DNA of 64,000 bases from Bog-473 sp963838835 (GCA_963838835.1 CAWITA010000029.1:10471-74470), one strand, 5' to 3'; shown: positions 25,163-34,398, counted from the first letter of the stretch. Numbers and translations are program-made. Notes: generated from the sequence alone by a model not told the origin.

Positions 25163-26548
25163 GTGACCGACACCGTGACCGACGCCGCGACCGACACGAC
25201 GGAGACCGCCGAGCGACTGCGGGAGCTGCGGGCCTGGCTGGGCGACAACTGGGACCCCGATCTGACGGTGGCCGAGTGGTGGGAGCGCCTCGGACTGGCA
25301 GGCTGGGCCGCGCCCGGCCTGCCGACCCACGCCTACGGCAAGGCCATGGCCCGCGCCGACGTCGTCCTGGTGCAGCAGGAGATCGCCAACTTCGGGGCGC
25401 TGGGGCCCCCGGCCGGGCTGGGCCTGCTCCTGGCCGCCCCGACCATCGCCACCCACGGCACCCAGGAGCAGATCGACCACTACGTCCGCGACATCGTGAC
25501 GGGCCAGAAGGCCTGGTGCCAGCTCTTCAGCGAGCCCCAGGCGGGCTCGGACCTGGCCGGGCTGCAGACGCGTGCCGTCCGGGACGGCGACGAGTGGGTC
25601 GTCAACGGCCAGAAGGTGTGGACCTCTGGCGGCCAGTACGCCGACCTGGGCATGCTGTTGGCCCGCACGGACCCCGAGGTGCCCAAGCACCAGGGCATCT
25701 CCTACTTCGCCTTCGACATGCTCCAAGACGGCGTCGACGTGCGCCCGCTCAAGGAGATGACGGGCCACGCCCTCTTCAACGAGGTTTTCATCACGGACGC
25801 CCGGGTGGCCGACTCGGCGCTCATCGGCGGCGTCAACAACGGTTGGGCCGCGGCCAACACCACGCTCATGAACGAGCGGGCCGGTCTCGGCTCCGGCGGC
25901 GGCACGGCCGCCGGCGGTGGCGCGGCGCAACCCGGCACCGTCCTCGGCTTCCTCGGCACGCGGGTGGGCGACCTCGTCGCCTTGTCGCCGACGGCTTCGG
26001 GAAACGGCGCCGACGCCGGGTCCACGCGGCCCGAGCGGCGCGGCGGTGCCGGCGGTGCCTTCAGTGCCATGCGCGGCGGGGCGAACATGTTGATCGGGCT
26101 GGCCCAGTCCCGTGGCGTCAACACCGACCCGGGCATCCGCCAGGACCTGGCCCGGCTCTACACGCTCGGCGAGTTGGGCCGGTTCAACGGCCTCCGGGTC
26201 AAAGCGGTCAAGGAGCACGGCGGTGACATCCCGGGCATGCCGAACGTCGCCAAGCTCTCCATGAGCCAGATCGTGCGCCTCTCTCGTGACCTCGGGCTGC
26301 GCATCGCCGGGCCGGCCGGCATGTTGCACGCCTACGACGTCGACGACAAGGCCGCCTTGAAGCACGCGACGGGCGATCCGTTCGCGGGTGGCGTCACCGA
26401 GATGGCGCTCTTCGCGCAAGCGCCGCCCATCTACGGCGGGACCGACCAGATCCAGCGCAACATCATCGGGGAACGGGTCCTCGGGCTGCCCAAGGAGCCG
26501 AGCAACGACCGGGTGACGCCCTTCTCCCAGTTGCCGAAGAACGCGTAG
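25163..26548 (+). CDS. acyl-CoA dehydrogenase
   Basis: A 461-residue flavoprotein acyl-CoA dehydrogenase. Recognisable blocks are WCQLFSEPQAGSDLAGL (FAD/substrate region), WVVNGQKVWTSGGQYADLG, and IYGGTDQIQRNIIGERVLG at the C-terminus. The position that is catalytic Glu in medium-chain enzymes (YEGT) is Gly here, as in family members that take the base from another helix. A Gly/Ala-rich insertion of about 65 residues (235-300) lies in the middle, as in other actinobacterial paralogues. First gene of an operon with an aldolase-like thiolase, DUF35, CoA ligase, SDR and diiron protein, so it probably introduces the double bond in a CoA-activated side chain. Confidence 0.9.
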   Translation: MTDTVTDAATDTTETAERLRELRAWLGDNWDPDLTVAEWWERLGLAGWAAPGLPTHAYGKAMARADVVLVQQEIANFGALGPPAGLGLLLAAPTIATHGTQEQIDHYVRDIVTGQKAWCQLFSEPQAGSDLAGLQTRAVRDGDEWVVNGQKVWTSGGQYADLGMLLARTDPEVPKHQGISYFAFDMLQDGVDVRPLKEMTGHALFNEVFITDARVADSALIGGVNNGWAAANTTLMNERAGLGSGGGTAAGGGAAQPGTVLGFLGTRVGDLVALSPTASGNGADAGSTRPERRGGAGGAFSAMRGGANMLIGLAQSRGVNTDPGIRQDLARLYTLGELGRFNGLRVKAVKEHGGDIPGMPNVAKLSMSQIVRLSRDLGLRIAGPAGMLHAYDVDDKAALKHATGDPFAGGVTEMALFAQAPPIYGGTDQIQRNIIGERVLGLPKEPSNDRVTPFSQLPKNA

Positions 26549-26593
26549 CCGGCGTCGCGGCCGGCAGGTGTCGGGACCGGGGGTTCGACCGAG

Positions 26594-27769
26594 GTGAGCA
26601 GGGTGGACAGGACTCTGCGCGGGGCGGCTGCGATCGTGGGCGTCGCCGACGACGTGTCCCCCACCGGCGAGCTCGACCGCGCGGGTCGTGAGCTCGAAGT
26701 GGCCATGATCCTCGACGCCCTGGCGGACGCCGGCCTCACGCTGGCCGACGTCGACGGCGTCTGCCACGCGGAGTCGGCCGTCGCACTGGCCGAGTACCTC
26801 GGCATCCATCCCACCTTCACCGAGTCGACCATGACCGGCGGCTCGAGCTACGAGATCCACGTCGAGCACGCCGCCGCCGCCATCGCCGCGGGCGTGTGCG
26901 ACGTCGTCGTCAGCGTCTACGCGTCGACGCCGCGCCGCGACCGCAGCCGCGGGCGTCGGATGCCGCGCCGCCCGCCGCCCGGGCCCAACCCCATGGCCGA
27001 GTGGGAGATGCCCTACGGCCTGCGCATGCCGATGGGCCCCTACGCGCTGGCGGCCGCCCGCCACATGCACGAGTTCGGCACGACGCCCGAGCAGCTGGCC
27101 GCGATCGCCGTCACCACGCGGCAGTGGGCGGCGCTCAACCCACGGGCGCGGCACCGCGAGCCCCTCACCGTCGCCGACGTGCTCGCGTCACCCCTGCAGG
27201 TCAGCCCGCTGCACCTCCTCGACTGCTGCCTGGTCACCGACGGGGCCGGCGCCTTCGTGATGACGGGCGCGGATCGAGCCCGCTCGCTGCGCCAGCCGCC
27301 GGTCTTCGTCCTCGGCGCCGCCACCTGCACCGACCACATGGCCATCACCCAGATGCCCGACCTCACCACGACGCCGGGCGTGGTGTCGGGCGCCCACGCC
27401 TTCGCCATGGCGGGCCTCGCCCCCGCCGAGGTCGACCTGCTGATGGGCTACGACAGCTTCACCATCACGGCCCTGCTCCACCTCGAGGACCTGGGCTTCT
27501 GCCCGAAGGGCGAGGGCGGGCCCTTCGCGGCCGAGGGCACGCTCGGCCCCGGCGGCGGCCCGCTGGCCATGAACACCAACGGCGGCGGGCTCTCCTTCAC
27601 CCATCCAGGCATGTACGGCATGTTCCTCATCACCGAGGCCGTGCGCCAGCTCCGGGGCGAGTGCGGCGAGCGCCAGGTCGACGGGGCCGAGGTCGCCCTG
27701 GCCCACGGCTCGGGGATGGTGCTCTCGGTGATGTCGACCGCGGTGCTCGGCACCGAGGCCACGCTGTGA
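26594..27769 (+). CDS. thiolase-fold protein lacking the nucleophilic Cys (Ltp2-like, possible retro-aldolase)
   Basis: A 391-residue thiolase superfamily member. Where true thiolases have the acyl-accepting Cys, this protein reads MTGGSSYEIH, and the C-terminal Cys is replaced (HGSGMVLSV), so Claisen cleavage is unlikely. Tyr286 (MGYDSFT) and Tyr341 (HPGMYG) are spaced like the two tyrosines implicated in Ltp2-type retro-aldol cleavage of steroid side chains. Ltp2 enzymes work only with a DUF35 partner, and a DUF35 gene follows with a 4-nt overlap (GTGA, 27766-27769). Inference: aldolytic release of a short acyl-CoA or ketone from a branched substrate. Confidence 0.83.
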   Translation: MSRVDRTLRGAAAIVGVADDVSPTGELDRAGRELEVAMILDALADAGLTLADVDGVCHAESAVALAEYLGIHPTFTESTMTGGSSYEIHVEHAAAAIAAGVCDVVVSVYASTPRRDRSRGRRMPRRPPPGPNPMAEWEMPYGLRMPMGPYALAAARHMHEFGTTPEQLAAIAVTTRQWAALNPRARHREPLTVADVLASPLQVSPLHLLDCCLVTDGAGAFVMTGADRARSLRQPPVFVLGAATCTDHMAITQMPDLTTTPGVVSGAHAFAMAGLAPAEVDLLMGYDSFTITALLHLEDLGFCPKGEGGPFAAEGTLGPGGGPLAMNTNGGGLSFTHPGMYGMFLITEAVRQLRGECGERQVDGAEVALAHGSGMVLSVMSTAVLGTEATL

Positions 27770-28233
27770 GCAGCCCGGGTGGGCGTGCCCAGGCAGGCTC
27801 GGAGGCGCCGGTGCGCGTCGAGCCGCCCGTCGGCGCCGACAGTGGTCCCTTCTGGGAGGCGACCCGTGAGCGGAGGCTGCTCCTCCAATGGTGCACGGCG
27901 TGCGACCGCCCCGTCTTCTACCCGCGTGCGTTCTGCCCTCGTTGCGCCGCGCCCGGCTCGGCGCTCGAGTGGCGCAGCGCCAGCGGGCGGGCCACGGTGT
28001 ACGCGGCCGGGGTCGAGCACAGACCCGAGGCGGCGGGAGCGGCCTTCTCCGGGGGCGAGCCGTACTGTGTGGCCCTGGTCGACCTGGAGGAGGGGGTGCG
28101 CATGATGACCAACATCGTCGGCTGTCCGCCCGACGAGGTCCACAGCGGTCTCGCCGTCTCGGTGACGTGGGAGCCCCTCACCGACGGCCGGCAGTTGCCG
28201 CTCTTCCGCCCGCGCACGGAGGGCGCTTCGTGA
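27766..28233 (+). CDS. DUF35 (zinc ribbon plus OB-fold) acyl-CoA-associated protein
   Basis: A 155-residue protein with an N-terminal rubredoxin-like zinc ribbon (CTACDRPVFYPRAFCPRC at about 43-60) and a C-terminal OB fold (ATVYAAGVEH, VALVDLEEGVRMMTNIVG). DUF35 proteins bind acyl-CoA and activate thiolase-fold or hydratase partners, as ChsH2 does for Ltp2. The GTG start overlaps the preceding thiolase-like stop and its own stop overlaps the next GTG (28230-28233), so the stoichiometry with the thiolase-like protein is probably fixed by coupled translation. The first 22 residues are a hydrophilic extension. Confidence 0.87.
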   Translation: MSSPGGRAQAGSEAPVRVEPPVGADSGPFWEATRERRLLLQWCTACDRPVFYPRAFCPRCAAPGSALEWRSASGRATVYAAGVEHRPEAAGAAFSGGEPYCVALVDLEEGVRMMTNIVGCPPDEVHSGLAVSVTWEPLTDGRQLPLFRPRTEGAS

Positions 28234-29816
28234 GCGTTCCCGAGGACAAGCGCGCCGCGGCGGCGCACGGCATGCTGCACGCGTGGTGGGCGGCGCGCAT
28301 CCCCGACCGTCTCGCGCTCATCACCGCACACGGCGACCGCACCTACGAGGACCTCAACGCCGACATCAACCGCCTGAGCCGGGCACTCCGCGCCCGCGGC
28401 CTCCAGCCCGGCGACTCCATCGCGCTGATGTGCACCAACCGGCCCGAGTTCCTCGAGGTGCTCTACGCGGCGCAGCGCATCGGCCTGCGCCTCACGCCCG
28501 TCAACAGGCACCTGACCGGAGACGAGGCCGCCTACATCGTCGAGAACTGCGAGGCGAAGGCGTTCGTGTGCTCGGCCGAGCTGGGCGAGAAGGTCACCGT
28601 GGCGGCGGCGGCCGGTGGGCCGGGCCTGGTCAAGATCAACACGGGCGGGTACGTGCCCGGCTTCGAGATGTACAACACGGTGGTCGCGGCCGAAGACGGG
28701 TCCGACATCGACGACCCCGTCCTCGGCACCCAGATGCTCTACACGTCGGGGACCACCGGCCGGCCCAAAGGCGTCCACCGCGCGCCCACGGCGCCGACGA
28801 GCGCGCTGGCCGCCGTGAACTTCTGCGGCTACGACGAGGACTGGGCGACCAGTATCGACGCCCACCTCTTGTCCGGTCCGCTGTACCACGCCGCGCCGCT
28901 GGCCTTCTCGGTGGCGGTGCCGTTCCTCTACGGCGTGCCCATCGTGGTCATGGACCACTGGGACCCCGTCGAGGCGCTGCGGCTGGTTGAGCGCCACGGG
29001 ATCACGCACACGCACATGGTGCCGACGATGTTCCACCAGCTGCTCGCGCTGCCCGCGGCGACGAGGGCGCGCTACGACACCTCGTCGCTCCGCTTCGTGA
29101 TCCACGGTGCGGCCCCCTGCCCGGTGCCCATCAAGCGACGCCTGATCGAGTGGCTGGGACCGGTCGTCGTCGAGTACTACGCCGCCACCGAGGGCCTGGG
29201 CACGCTGGTCGACTCCGCCACCTGGCTCGAGCACCCGGGCACCGTCGGCCGGCCCATGGTCCCCGGGCTCGTCAAGGTGGCCGACGAGACCGGCGCCGAG
29301 CTGCCGTCGGGCGAGATCGGCCTCGTCTTCCTTCAGGCCCCGCCTGCCACGAGGTTCGACTACTACGGGGACGCGGAGAAGACGGCGGAGGCCTTCCGCA
29401 GCGATTACTTCACCCTGGGCGACATGGGCTACATGGACGAGCAGGGCTACCTCTACCTGACCGACCGCACCGCCAACCTCATCATCTCCGGCGGGGTGAA
29501 CATCTACCCGGCCGAGGTCGACGCCGTGCTCCTGGAGCACCCGGCCGTGGGCGACGTGGCCACCATCGGCGTGCCCGACGAGGAGTGGGGCGAGGAGGTC
29601 AAGGCGGTGGTCCAGCCGGCCGAGGGGACGGTGGGCAGCGACGAGCTGGCCGCCGAGCTCATGGCGTTCTGCCGGGACCGCCTGGCCCATTTCAAGTGTC
29701 CCCGCAGTGTCGACTTCGTGGCCGAGCTCCCACGGGAGGATACTGGGAAGATCTTCAAGAGAAAGCTGCGCGAGCAGTACAGGCGAGCAGCCGAGGACGG
29801 CCCCGGGCCGGAGTGA
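28230..29816 (+). CDS. acyl-CoA synthetase (AMP-dependent ligase)
   Basis: A 528-residue ANL-family ligase. The ATP-binding P-loop is YTSGTTGRPKG near 171-181, followed by YYAATEG and the hinge region LTDRTANLIISGGVNIYPAE; the catalytic Lys is in EDTGKIFKRKL near 504-514. It adenylates a carboxylic acid and transfers it to CoA, presumably providing the substrate for the dehydrogenase and aldolase-like proteins of this operon. Chain length or ring specificity cannot be read directly. It is coupled upstream by GTGA, and its stop lies in the first copy of a 21-bp repeat. Confidence 0.9.
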   Translation: MSVPEDKRAAAAHGMLHAWWAARIPDRLALITAHGDRTYEDLNADINRLSRALRARGLQPGDSIALMCTNRPEFLEVLYAAQRIGLRLTPVNRHLTGDEAAYIVENCEAKAFVCSAELGEKVTVAAAAGGPGLVKINTGGYVPGFEMYNTVVAAEDGSDIDDPVLGTQMLYTSGTTGRPKGVHRAPTAPTSALAAVNFCGYDEDWATSIDAHLLSGPLYHAAPLAFSVAVPFLYGVPIVVMDHWDPVEALRLVERHGITHTHMVPTMFHQLLALPAATRARYDTSSLRFVIHGAAPCPVPIKRRLIEWLGPVVVEYYAATEGLGTLVDSATWLEHPGTVGRPMVPGLVKVADETGAELPSGEIGLVFLQAPPATRFDYYGDAEKTAEAFRSDYFTLGDMGYMDEQGYLYLTDRTANLIISGGVNIYPAEVDAVLLEHPAVGDVATIGVPDEEWGEEVKAVVQPAEGTVGSDELAAELMAFCRDRLAHFKCPRSVDFVAELPREDTGKIFKRKLREQYRRAAEDGPGPE

Positions 29817-29846
29817 CCAAAACCAGAGCCGGAGTGACCAAAACCA
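29807..29846 (+). repeat. direct repeat of 19 bp, period 21, over the ligase stop codon
   Basis: GCCGGAGTGACCAAAACCA occurs at 29807-29825 and again at 29828-29846. The ligase stop TGA (29814-29816) is in the first copy and an in-frame TGA recurs in the second. The Shine-Dalgarno AAGGAG of the next gene follows at once. Confidence 0.92.
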
Positions 29847-29858
29847 AAGGAGCTGAAC

Positions 29859-30773
29859 GTGGGTATCTGTGACGGACGGGTCGTCGTCATCACCGGGGCG
29901 GGCCGGGGGATCGGGCGGGAGCACGCCCTCGAATTCGCCCACCAGGGTGCCAAGCTGGTGATCAACGACCTCGGCGCCGACGTGGACGGCACCGGCTCCT
30001 CGGCGGGCCCGGCCGGCCAGGTCGTCGACGAGATCCGTGCCACGGGCGGCGAGGCCGTGGCCAACGGCGACGACGTCTCGGACTACGAGGGCGCCGGTCG
30101 TCTCATCCAGACGGCCATCGACACCTTTGGGACGATTGACGTGCTGGTCAACAACGCCGGCATCCTGCGGGACCGGATGCTGGTCAACATGACCATCGAC
30201 GAGTGGGACGCCGTGCTCAAGGTGCACCTGCGCGGCACCTTCGCCCCCACCCGGCACGCCGTCGAGTACTGGCGCAACCGCACCAAGGCCGGCGAGGCCA
30301 ACGACGCCCGCATCATCAACACGACATCGCCCTCGGGCATCTACGGCAACGTGGGACAGACCAATTACGGCGCGGCCAAGGCGGGCATCGCAGCCTTCAC
30401 GGTCATCGCCGCCATGGAGCTCGGACGGTACGGTGTGACGGTGAACGCCATCGCACCGGCCGCCCTGACCCGGATGACCGAGAATCTGGGCATGGGCGCC
30501 GCCGCGCCGGAGCGCAAGCCCGAGGAGTTCGACGCCTTCGACCCGGCCAACATCGCGCCGATCGTGGTCTGGCTCGGCAGCCCCGAGTCCAAGGACATCA
30601 CCGGCCGCGTCTTCAACGTGCAGGGTGACCACATCAGCGTGGCCGAGGGCTGGGTGGCCGGCCCCGGCGCGGACAAGGGCGACCGCTGGGACCCCGCCGA
30701 GCTCGGCAAGGTCGTGCCCGACCTCGTGGCCAAGGCCGCCCCCAACGCCAACATGGGTGGGCGACGGGGGTAA
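29859..30773 (+). CDS. SDR family 3-hydroxyacyl-CoA dehydrogenase-like protein
   Basis: A 304-residue classical short-chain dehydrogenase with GAGRGIG (13-19), NNAG (99-102 region), the catalytic Ser in TTSPSG and YGAAK as the Tyr/Lys pair. The N-terminal GADVDGTG and the overall layout resemble the 3-hydroxyacyl-CoA dehydrogenase domain of HSD17B4. In this operon it would oxidise the 3-hydroxyacyl-CoA formed after desaturation and hydration. The Shine-Dalgarno AAGGAG (29847-29852) is 6 nt before the GTG. No MaoC/enoyl hydratase gene is present in the operon, so that step must be encoded elsewhere. Confidence 0.88.
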   Translation: MGICDGRVVVITGAGRGIGREHALEFAHQGAKLVINDLGADVDGTGSSAGPAGQVVDEIRATGGEAVANGDDVSDYEGAGRLIQTAIDTFGTIDVLVNNAGILRDRMLVNMTIDEWDAVLKVHLRGTFAPTRHAVEYWRNRTKAGEANDARIINTTSPSGIYGNVGQTNYGAAKAGIAAFTVIAAMELGRYGVTVNAIAPAALTRMTENLGMGAAAPERKPEEFDAFDPANIAPIVVWLGSPESKDITGRVFNVQGDHISVAEGWVAGPGADKGDRWDPAELGKVVPDLVAKAAPNANMGGRRG

Positions 30774-30778
30774 GGCCG

Positions 30779-31915
30779 ATGACCACCGAAGAGACCCCTC
30801 CGGTACCGGGCCGGCGCGACATGGAGGCCGCCGTCCAAGTCATCAAGGACAACGCGGACCGGCTCTTCCTCTGGGACTACGAGCGTGACCGGGGCCAGCT
30901 CGTCACGCTCTACAACAAGGCCATGGGGTCGCAGTGGAACAGCGTGACGGACCTCGACTGGTCGATCGAGGTCGATCCCGAGCGCCTCGTCGCCGATCAA
31001 GACAACCCGTTGCTCGCCGTGGCCCGGATCGCGGGCACGTTGCCCGGTTCGCCCATGGCGAAATGGACCGAGAAGGAGTTCTCGCAGCTCGGCATCGAGT
31101 TCTTCAAGGCCAACCTGTCGCAGTTCATGCACGGCGAGCAGGGCGCCATGATGACCGCGGCCAAGATCGTCGAGACCGTGCCGTGGATCGACGCCAAGTA
31201 CTACGCGTCGACCCAGACCATGGACGAGGCGAGGCACACGGAGGTCTTCGCGAAGTATCTCCGCACCAAGCTCGGCGACGCCTATCCCATGAGCCCGTTC
31301 CTCAAGGCGCAGATCTGGTCGCTGCTCGAGGACTCTCGCTGGGACATCGCGTATCTGGGCATGCAGATCGTGATCGAGTCGCTGGCGCTGGCCGCGTTCG
31401 GTGACATGTTACGGAGGACCCGGGAGCCGCTGCTCACCAAGTTGCTGCGCTACGTGATGTCCGACGAGGCCCGCCACGTCGCCTTCGGCGTGCTCACGCT
31501 GTCCGAGCTCTACCGCGAGCTGAGCGAGGCGGAGCTGCGCGAGCGGCAGGAGTTCCTCGTCGACGCCACGTTGAACTCGCGCTCGCGGGCCACCACCCCC
31601 GAGGTGTGGGAGCACATGGGCACGACGTCAGAGGCGGTCTTCCCCTTCATCATCGAGGCGGCCCAGACTTCGGGGCTCAACCCGATGCGGGGCTTCGCCC
31701 GGGGCTTCTTCGCCAAGCTCGTGCCCAACGTGCGCAAGCTCGGCCTGCTCGACGCCAACGGCGGGTATCTCCGGGAGAGATGGGGCGAGGCGGGGCTGCT
31801 CGAGTTCGAGTTCGCCGACGACACCGGGTCCGACTACGAGTCCTACGACGAAGTGGCCCGGGACCGGGCGGCGGCGCAGGCGGCACACGAGGCACGGCCG
31901 GTCCAGGCGACATAG
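30779..31915 (+). CDS. ferritin-like diiron protein (R2-like/AurF-like oxygenase candidate)
   Basis: A 378-residue mostly helical protein with the carboxylate-bridged diiron pattern: Glu in HGEQGAMM (near 120), ExxH in DEARHTEVF (near 150), Glu in IVIESLAL (near 200) and ExxH in DEARHVAFG (near 230). Such proteins are oxygenases, N-oxygenases or desaturases acting on acyl or aryl substrates. It begins 5 nt after the SDR stop and ends the operon, so a hydroxylation or desaturation of the same acyl substrate is plausible. It is not a ribonucleotide reductase subunit: no radical-Tyr context or nrd gene is nearby. Confidence 0.8.
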   Translation: MTTEETPPVPGRRDMEAAVQVIKDNADRLFLWDYERDRGQLVTLYNKAMGSQWNSVTDLDWSIEVDPERLVADQDNPLLAVARIAGTLPGSPMAKWTEKEFSQLGIEFFKANLSQFMHGEQGAMMTAAKIVETVPWIDAKYYASTQTMDEARHTEVFAKYLRTKLGDAYPMSPFLKAQIWSLLEDSRWDIAYLGMQIVIESLALAAFGDMLRRTREPLLTKLLRYVMSDEARHVAFGVLTLSELYRELSEAELRERQEFLVDATLNSRSRATTPEVWEHMGTTSEAVFPFIIEAAQTSGLNPMRGFARGFFAKLVPNVRKLGLLDANGGYLRERWGEAGLLEFEFADDTGSDYESYDEVARDRAAAQAAHEARPVQAT

Positions 31916-31936
31916 GCGGCGGCCGAGGCCTGACGG

Positions 31937-32731
31937 TCAGCGGAAGGGGTCGAACCGCGCCAGCACGGCGTCCATGTCCTCGTCGTAGCGGACGCCGCCT
32001 TGGCTCACACCGACCGACTCGTGCTCGCGCACGATGAGGCCGCTGGTCGGGACGATCCAGAAGTCCGTCGGGTTGGTGCCGTGCTCGGCTCCGTCGAACG
32101 TGAGAGTAAAGCGGGTGTGCACGACCCACACCGTGTGCCCGGCGACCACCACGGTGGCCGGGCCGAGCACCTCCCCTTCCATGGCCACCTTCTCGGCCGG
32201 ACTGGTGAGGGAGCAGGTGACGCCCCAGCGCTGCCCGGGGCGGGCCGCCGGCGGCAACAGGTAGGCCGTGGCGGGACACTCGACGGTCGAGGTCGTCGTG
32301 CTGCCGGCGATCGATTCGTCCGTGACGAGCCGGGGCACGGTCAGCGAGCCACCAGGGCCGTCACACACCACGGTGACCTCGGTGTGCTGGGTGATGGGGA
32401 CCCAACTCACGGTGGCGCAGCGCCCGTCCGCCACGATCATGGAGGTGGTCGACGGGAAGGTGCGTCCGACGCCCACGAGGTTGAGGCCCTCCCCGCCCCG
32501 GGTGCGGTAGGTGTAGACGCCCGGGGCGGGCAGCCGGTTGCGCAGCGACGCCAGCGCCTTGCTGGACTGCTCGCGCCGGTAGATGCGGAGCGCCTCCCGC
32601 AGGCCCACGGGCGAGGACACGGTACGGAAGAACAGGGCCCACGCCGTCCCGCCGGCTGAGCTGAGAATGACCACCGCCAGGACGAGAACGGAAAGCAACC
32701 GATGTTGCTGGACCCAGTGCCAGACGAACAC
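31937..32731 (-). CDS. hypothetical single-pass membrane-anchored exported protein
   Basis: A 264-residue protein with one N-terminal transmembrane helix (about residues 13-33, LSVLVLAVVILSSAGGTAWA) and a long extracytoplasmic domain of mixed beta character. The domain has four cysteines that could pair (CATVSW, TVVCDG, VECPA, VTCSL). No catalytic motif is visible. The GTG start is supported by TAATGT (32738-32743) 6 nt upstream, a leaderless promoter. It is convergent with the diiron gene, 21 nt apart. Function unknown. Confidence 0.7.
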   Translation of the reverse strand: MFVWHWVQQHRLLSVLVLAVVILSSAGGTAWALFFRTVSSPVGLREALRIYRREQSSKALASLRNRLPAPGVYTYRTRGGEGLNLVGVGRTFPSTTSMIVADGRCATVSWVPITQHTEVTVVCDGPGGSLTVPRLVTDESIAGSTTTSTVECPATAYLLPPAARPGQRWGVTCSLTSPAEKVAMEGEVLGPATVVVAGHTVWVVHTRFTLTFDGAEHGTNPTDFWIVPTSGLIVREHESVGVSQGGVRYDEDMDAVLARFDPFR

Positions 32732-32737
32732 GACCGG

Positions 32738-32743
32738 ACATTA
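32738..32743 (-). promoter_or_regulatory. leaderless -10 element (TAATGT)
   Basis: TAATGT on the minus strand followed by 6 nt and the GTG at 32731. Confidence 0.5.
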
Positions 32744-32806
32744 CCCCGGTCGGGGCAGAGCCATGCGAGCGGGCGCCCGGGCACGAGCGCGGGCAGGAGC
32801 GGCCGG

Positions 32807-34168
32807 TCAGCCCGGGTCGGGCACCCAGTTGCCGTGGAACCCGGCGGGGACCCGCTGCGGGAGCCCGACCACCGCCTGTGCGTCGCCGCCAAGGTCGTCG
32901 GCGTTGAGGATGTGCAGCGCCGAGGTGTTCGTCGCCGCGGAGTGCACCAAGGTCAGCAGCCAGCCGTCGGCCTCGCCGGCGTCGTCCGAGCGGGGCACGA
33001 AGACGGCCTCGCCCAGGCTGGCGCCGCGCCCGAACGAACGCGTCTCGCTGGTGCCCAACTCGAGGTCGTGGCGGTGCAGCACGGACTCCGTACCGACGAT
33101 GTCGTCGAACTCGCTCACCCCGACGGCGTAGCCGTAACGGTGGGGCAGGCCCACCCGCCGCTCGTCGACACGGGGGAACTCCTGGCCGCGCTCGTCGAGC
33201 CGTTCCTCCTTCACCGCGCTGCCGTGGCCGTCGAGATGCCAACGTTCGAGGGTGGGCGACCCCTCGGCGGGGCCGAGCGTGTGCGTGCGGAACATGGAGG
33301 GGTGGCGCACGACGTCGAGCACGACACCTTCCCCGCCCGGTTCGTCGTACGCGTTCATGGGGTGGAACACGTAGCACGGTTCCACGTCGTGCCAGACGAC
33401 CCCGGTCGAGTCACCGTCACGGGGGAGAAGGCCCACGCGCGCGTGGTACCCGTCCTGCCAACGATACGGGAAGAGGGCGCCCTCGGCGACGGCGTCCAGG
33501 CTGAACGTCACCGGCAGGTCGAGCAGGACGATGGAGCGCTGCGTGATCGCCGTGTCGTGGACGCTGACTGGTCCTCCCATGGTGACGCGCCGCGAGGACC
33601 GCACCCGCGCCCGTGGGTCGACGATGGTGACCTCGACGTCGTCGCCCCATCCGAAGAAGTAGGAGACCGCGTAGAGCTCGCCGGTCAGCGGATCGCGCTT
33701 CGGGTGCGCGGTGTAGCCGCCCTCGAGGGTGCCATCGAAGTCGCACGGTCCGACCGTGTCCAGCTCGTCGCTCAGCTCGTAGGGAAGCGCACCGGCTTCG
33801 ACGATGGCGAACGTGCGCCCCGCATGGCCGATGACGTTGGTGTTCGGTGCGAAGTCCATGCCGGCATGCACCCGACCGGGGCGTGGTTCCTCTCCGAGGG
33901 CGCGCGCAACGTCGGCCGATCGCACCCATCGGTTGCGGTACCACTCGGCCCGTCCGTCGCGCAGCCGGATCCCGTGCACCATGCCGTCTCCGGTGAACCA
34001 GTGGTAGGTGGCGGGCTCAGGCGGCGAGACCGGGTTGGGCCCGTTGCGCAGGTAGCGCCCGTTGAGGGCCTCGGGCAGGTGACCGCTGACGGGCAACTCG
34101 GTCGCCGTCACCTCTTCGTGCACGGGAGCGAAGTTGTCCTGCAAGTACGGGTTGACGGTCGTGCTCAT
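32807..34168 (-). CDS. carotenoid cleavage oxygenase family protein
   Basis: A 453-residue non-heme iron oxygenase of the carotenoid/stilbene cleavage family. All four iron-binding histidines can be placed: TAHPK, SVHDTAI, FHPMNAYDE and, near the C-terminus, FHGNW. The conserved NGPNP and HWFTGDGMVHG segments near residues 38-60 confirm the seven-blade propeller. It cleaves a C=C bond in an apocarotenoid, carotenoid or stilbene-like substrate. ATG 34168 has AGGAGG 5-6 nt upstream; in-frame sequence before it lies in the promoter region and is not coding. Stand-alone gene, divergent from the cold-shock gene. Confidence 0.92.
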   Translation of the reverse strand: MSTTVNPYLQDNFAPVHEEVTATELPVSGHLPEALNGRYLRNGPNPVSPPEPATYHWFTGDGMVHGIRLRDGRAEWYRNRWVRSADVARALGEEPRPGRVHAGMDFAPNTNVIGHAGRTFAIVEAGALPYELSDELDTVGPCDFDGTLEGGYTAHPKRDPLTGELYAVSYFFGWGDDVEVTIVDPRARVRSSRRVTMGGPVSVHDTAITQRSIVLLDLPVTFSLDAVAEGALFPYRWQDGYHARVGLLPRDGDSTGVVWHDVEPCYVFHPMNAYDEPGGEGVVLDVVRHPSMFRTHTLGPAEGSPTLERWHLDGHGSAVKEERLDERGQEFPRVDERRVGLPHRYGYAVGVSEFDDIVGTESVLHRHDLELGTSETRSFGRGASLGEAVFVPRSDDAGEADGWLLTLVHSAATNTSALHILNADDLGGDAQAVVGLPQRVPAGFHGNWVPDPG

Positions 34169-34398
34169 GGGGACCTCCTGCGTCAGGGCAAACCTATGCC
34201 CCGGGCACGCGTGTGAACAATGGGTGACCGCCGCCTCCGTTCGGAGAGAGAAAGCCACACTCCCGACGGCAGGGCGCGCTAAGGTTCTCCCCCGAGGGCA
34301 CCACCAGCACAGATTTGGAAATCCCTCTGGCTCGCATGAGCCACCGGCCATGGCCCCCGATTTGGGCCAAATCTGGCCAGGAGAGGAGTGGATTTTCA

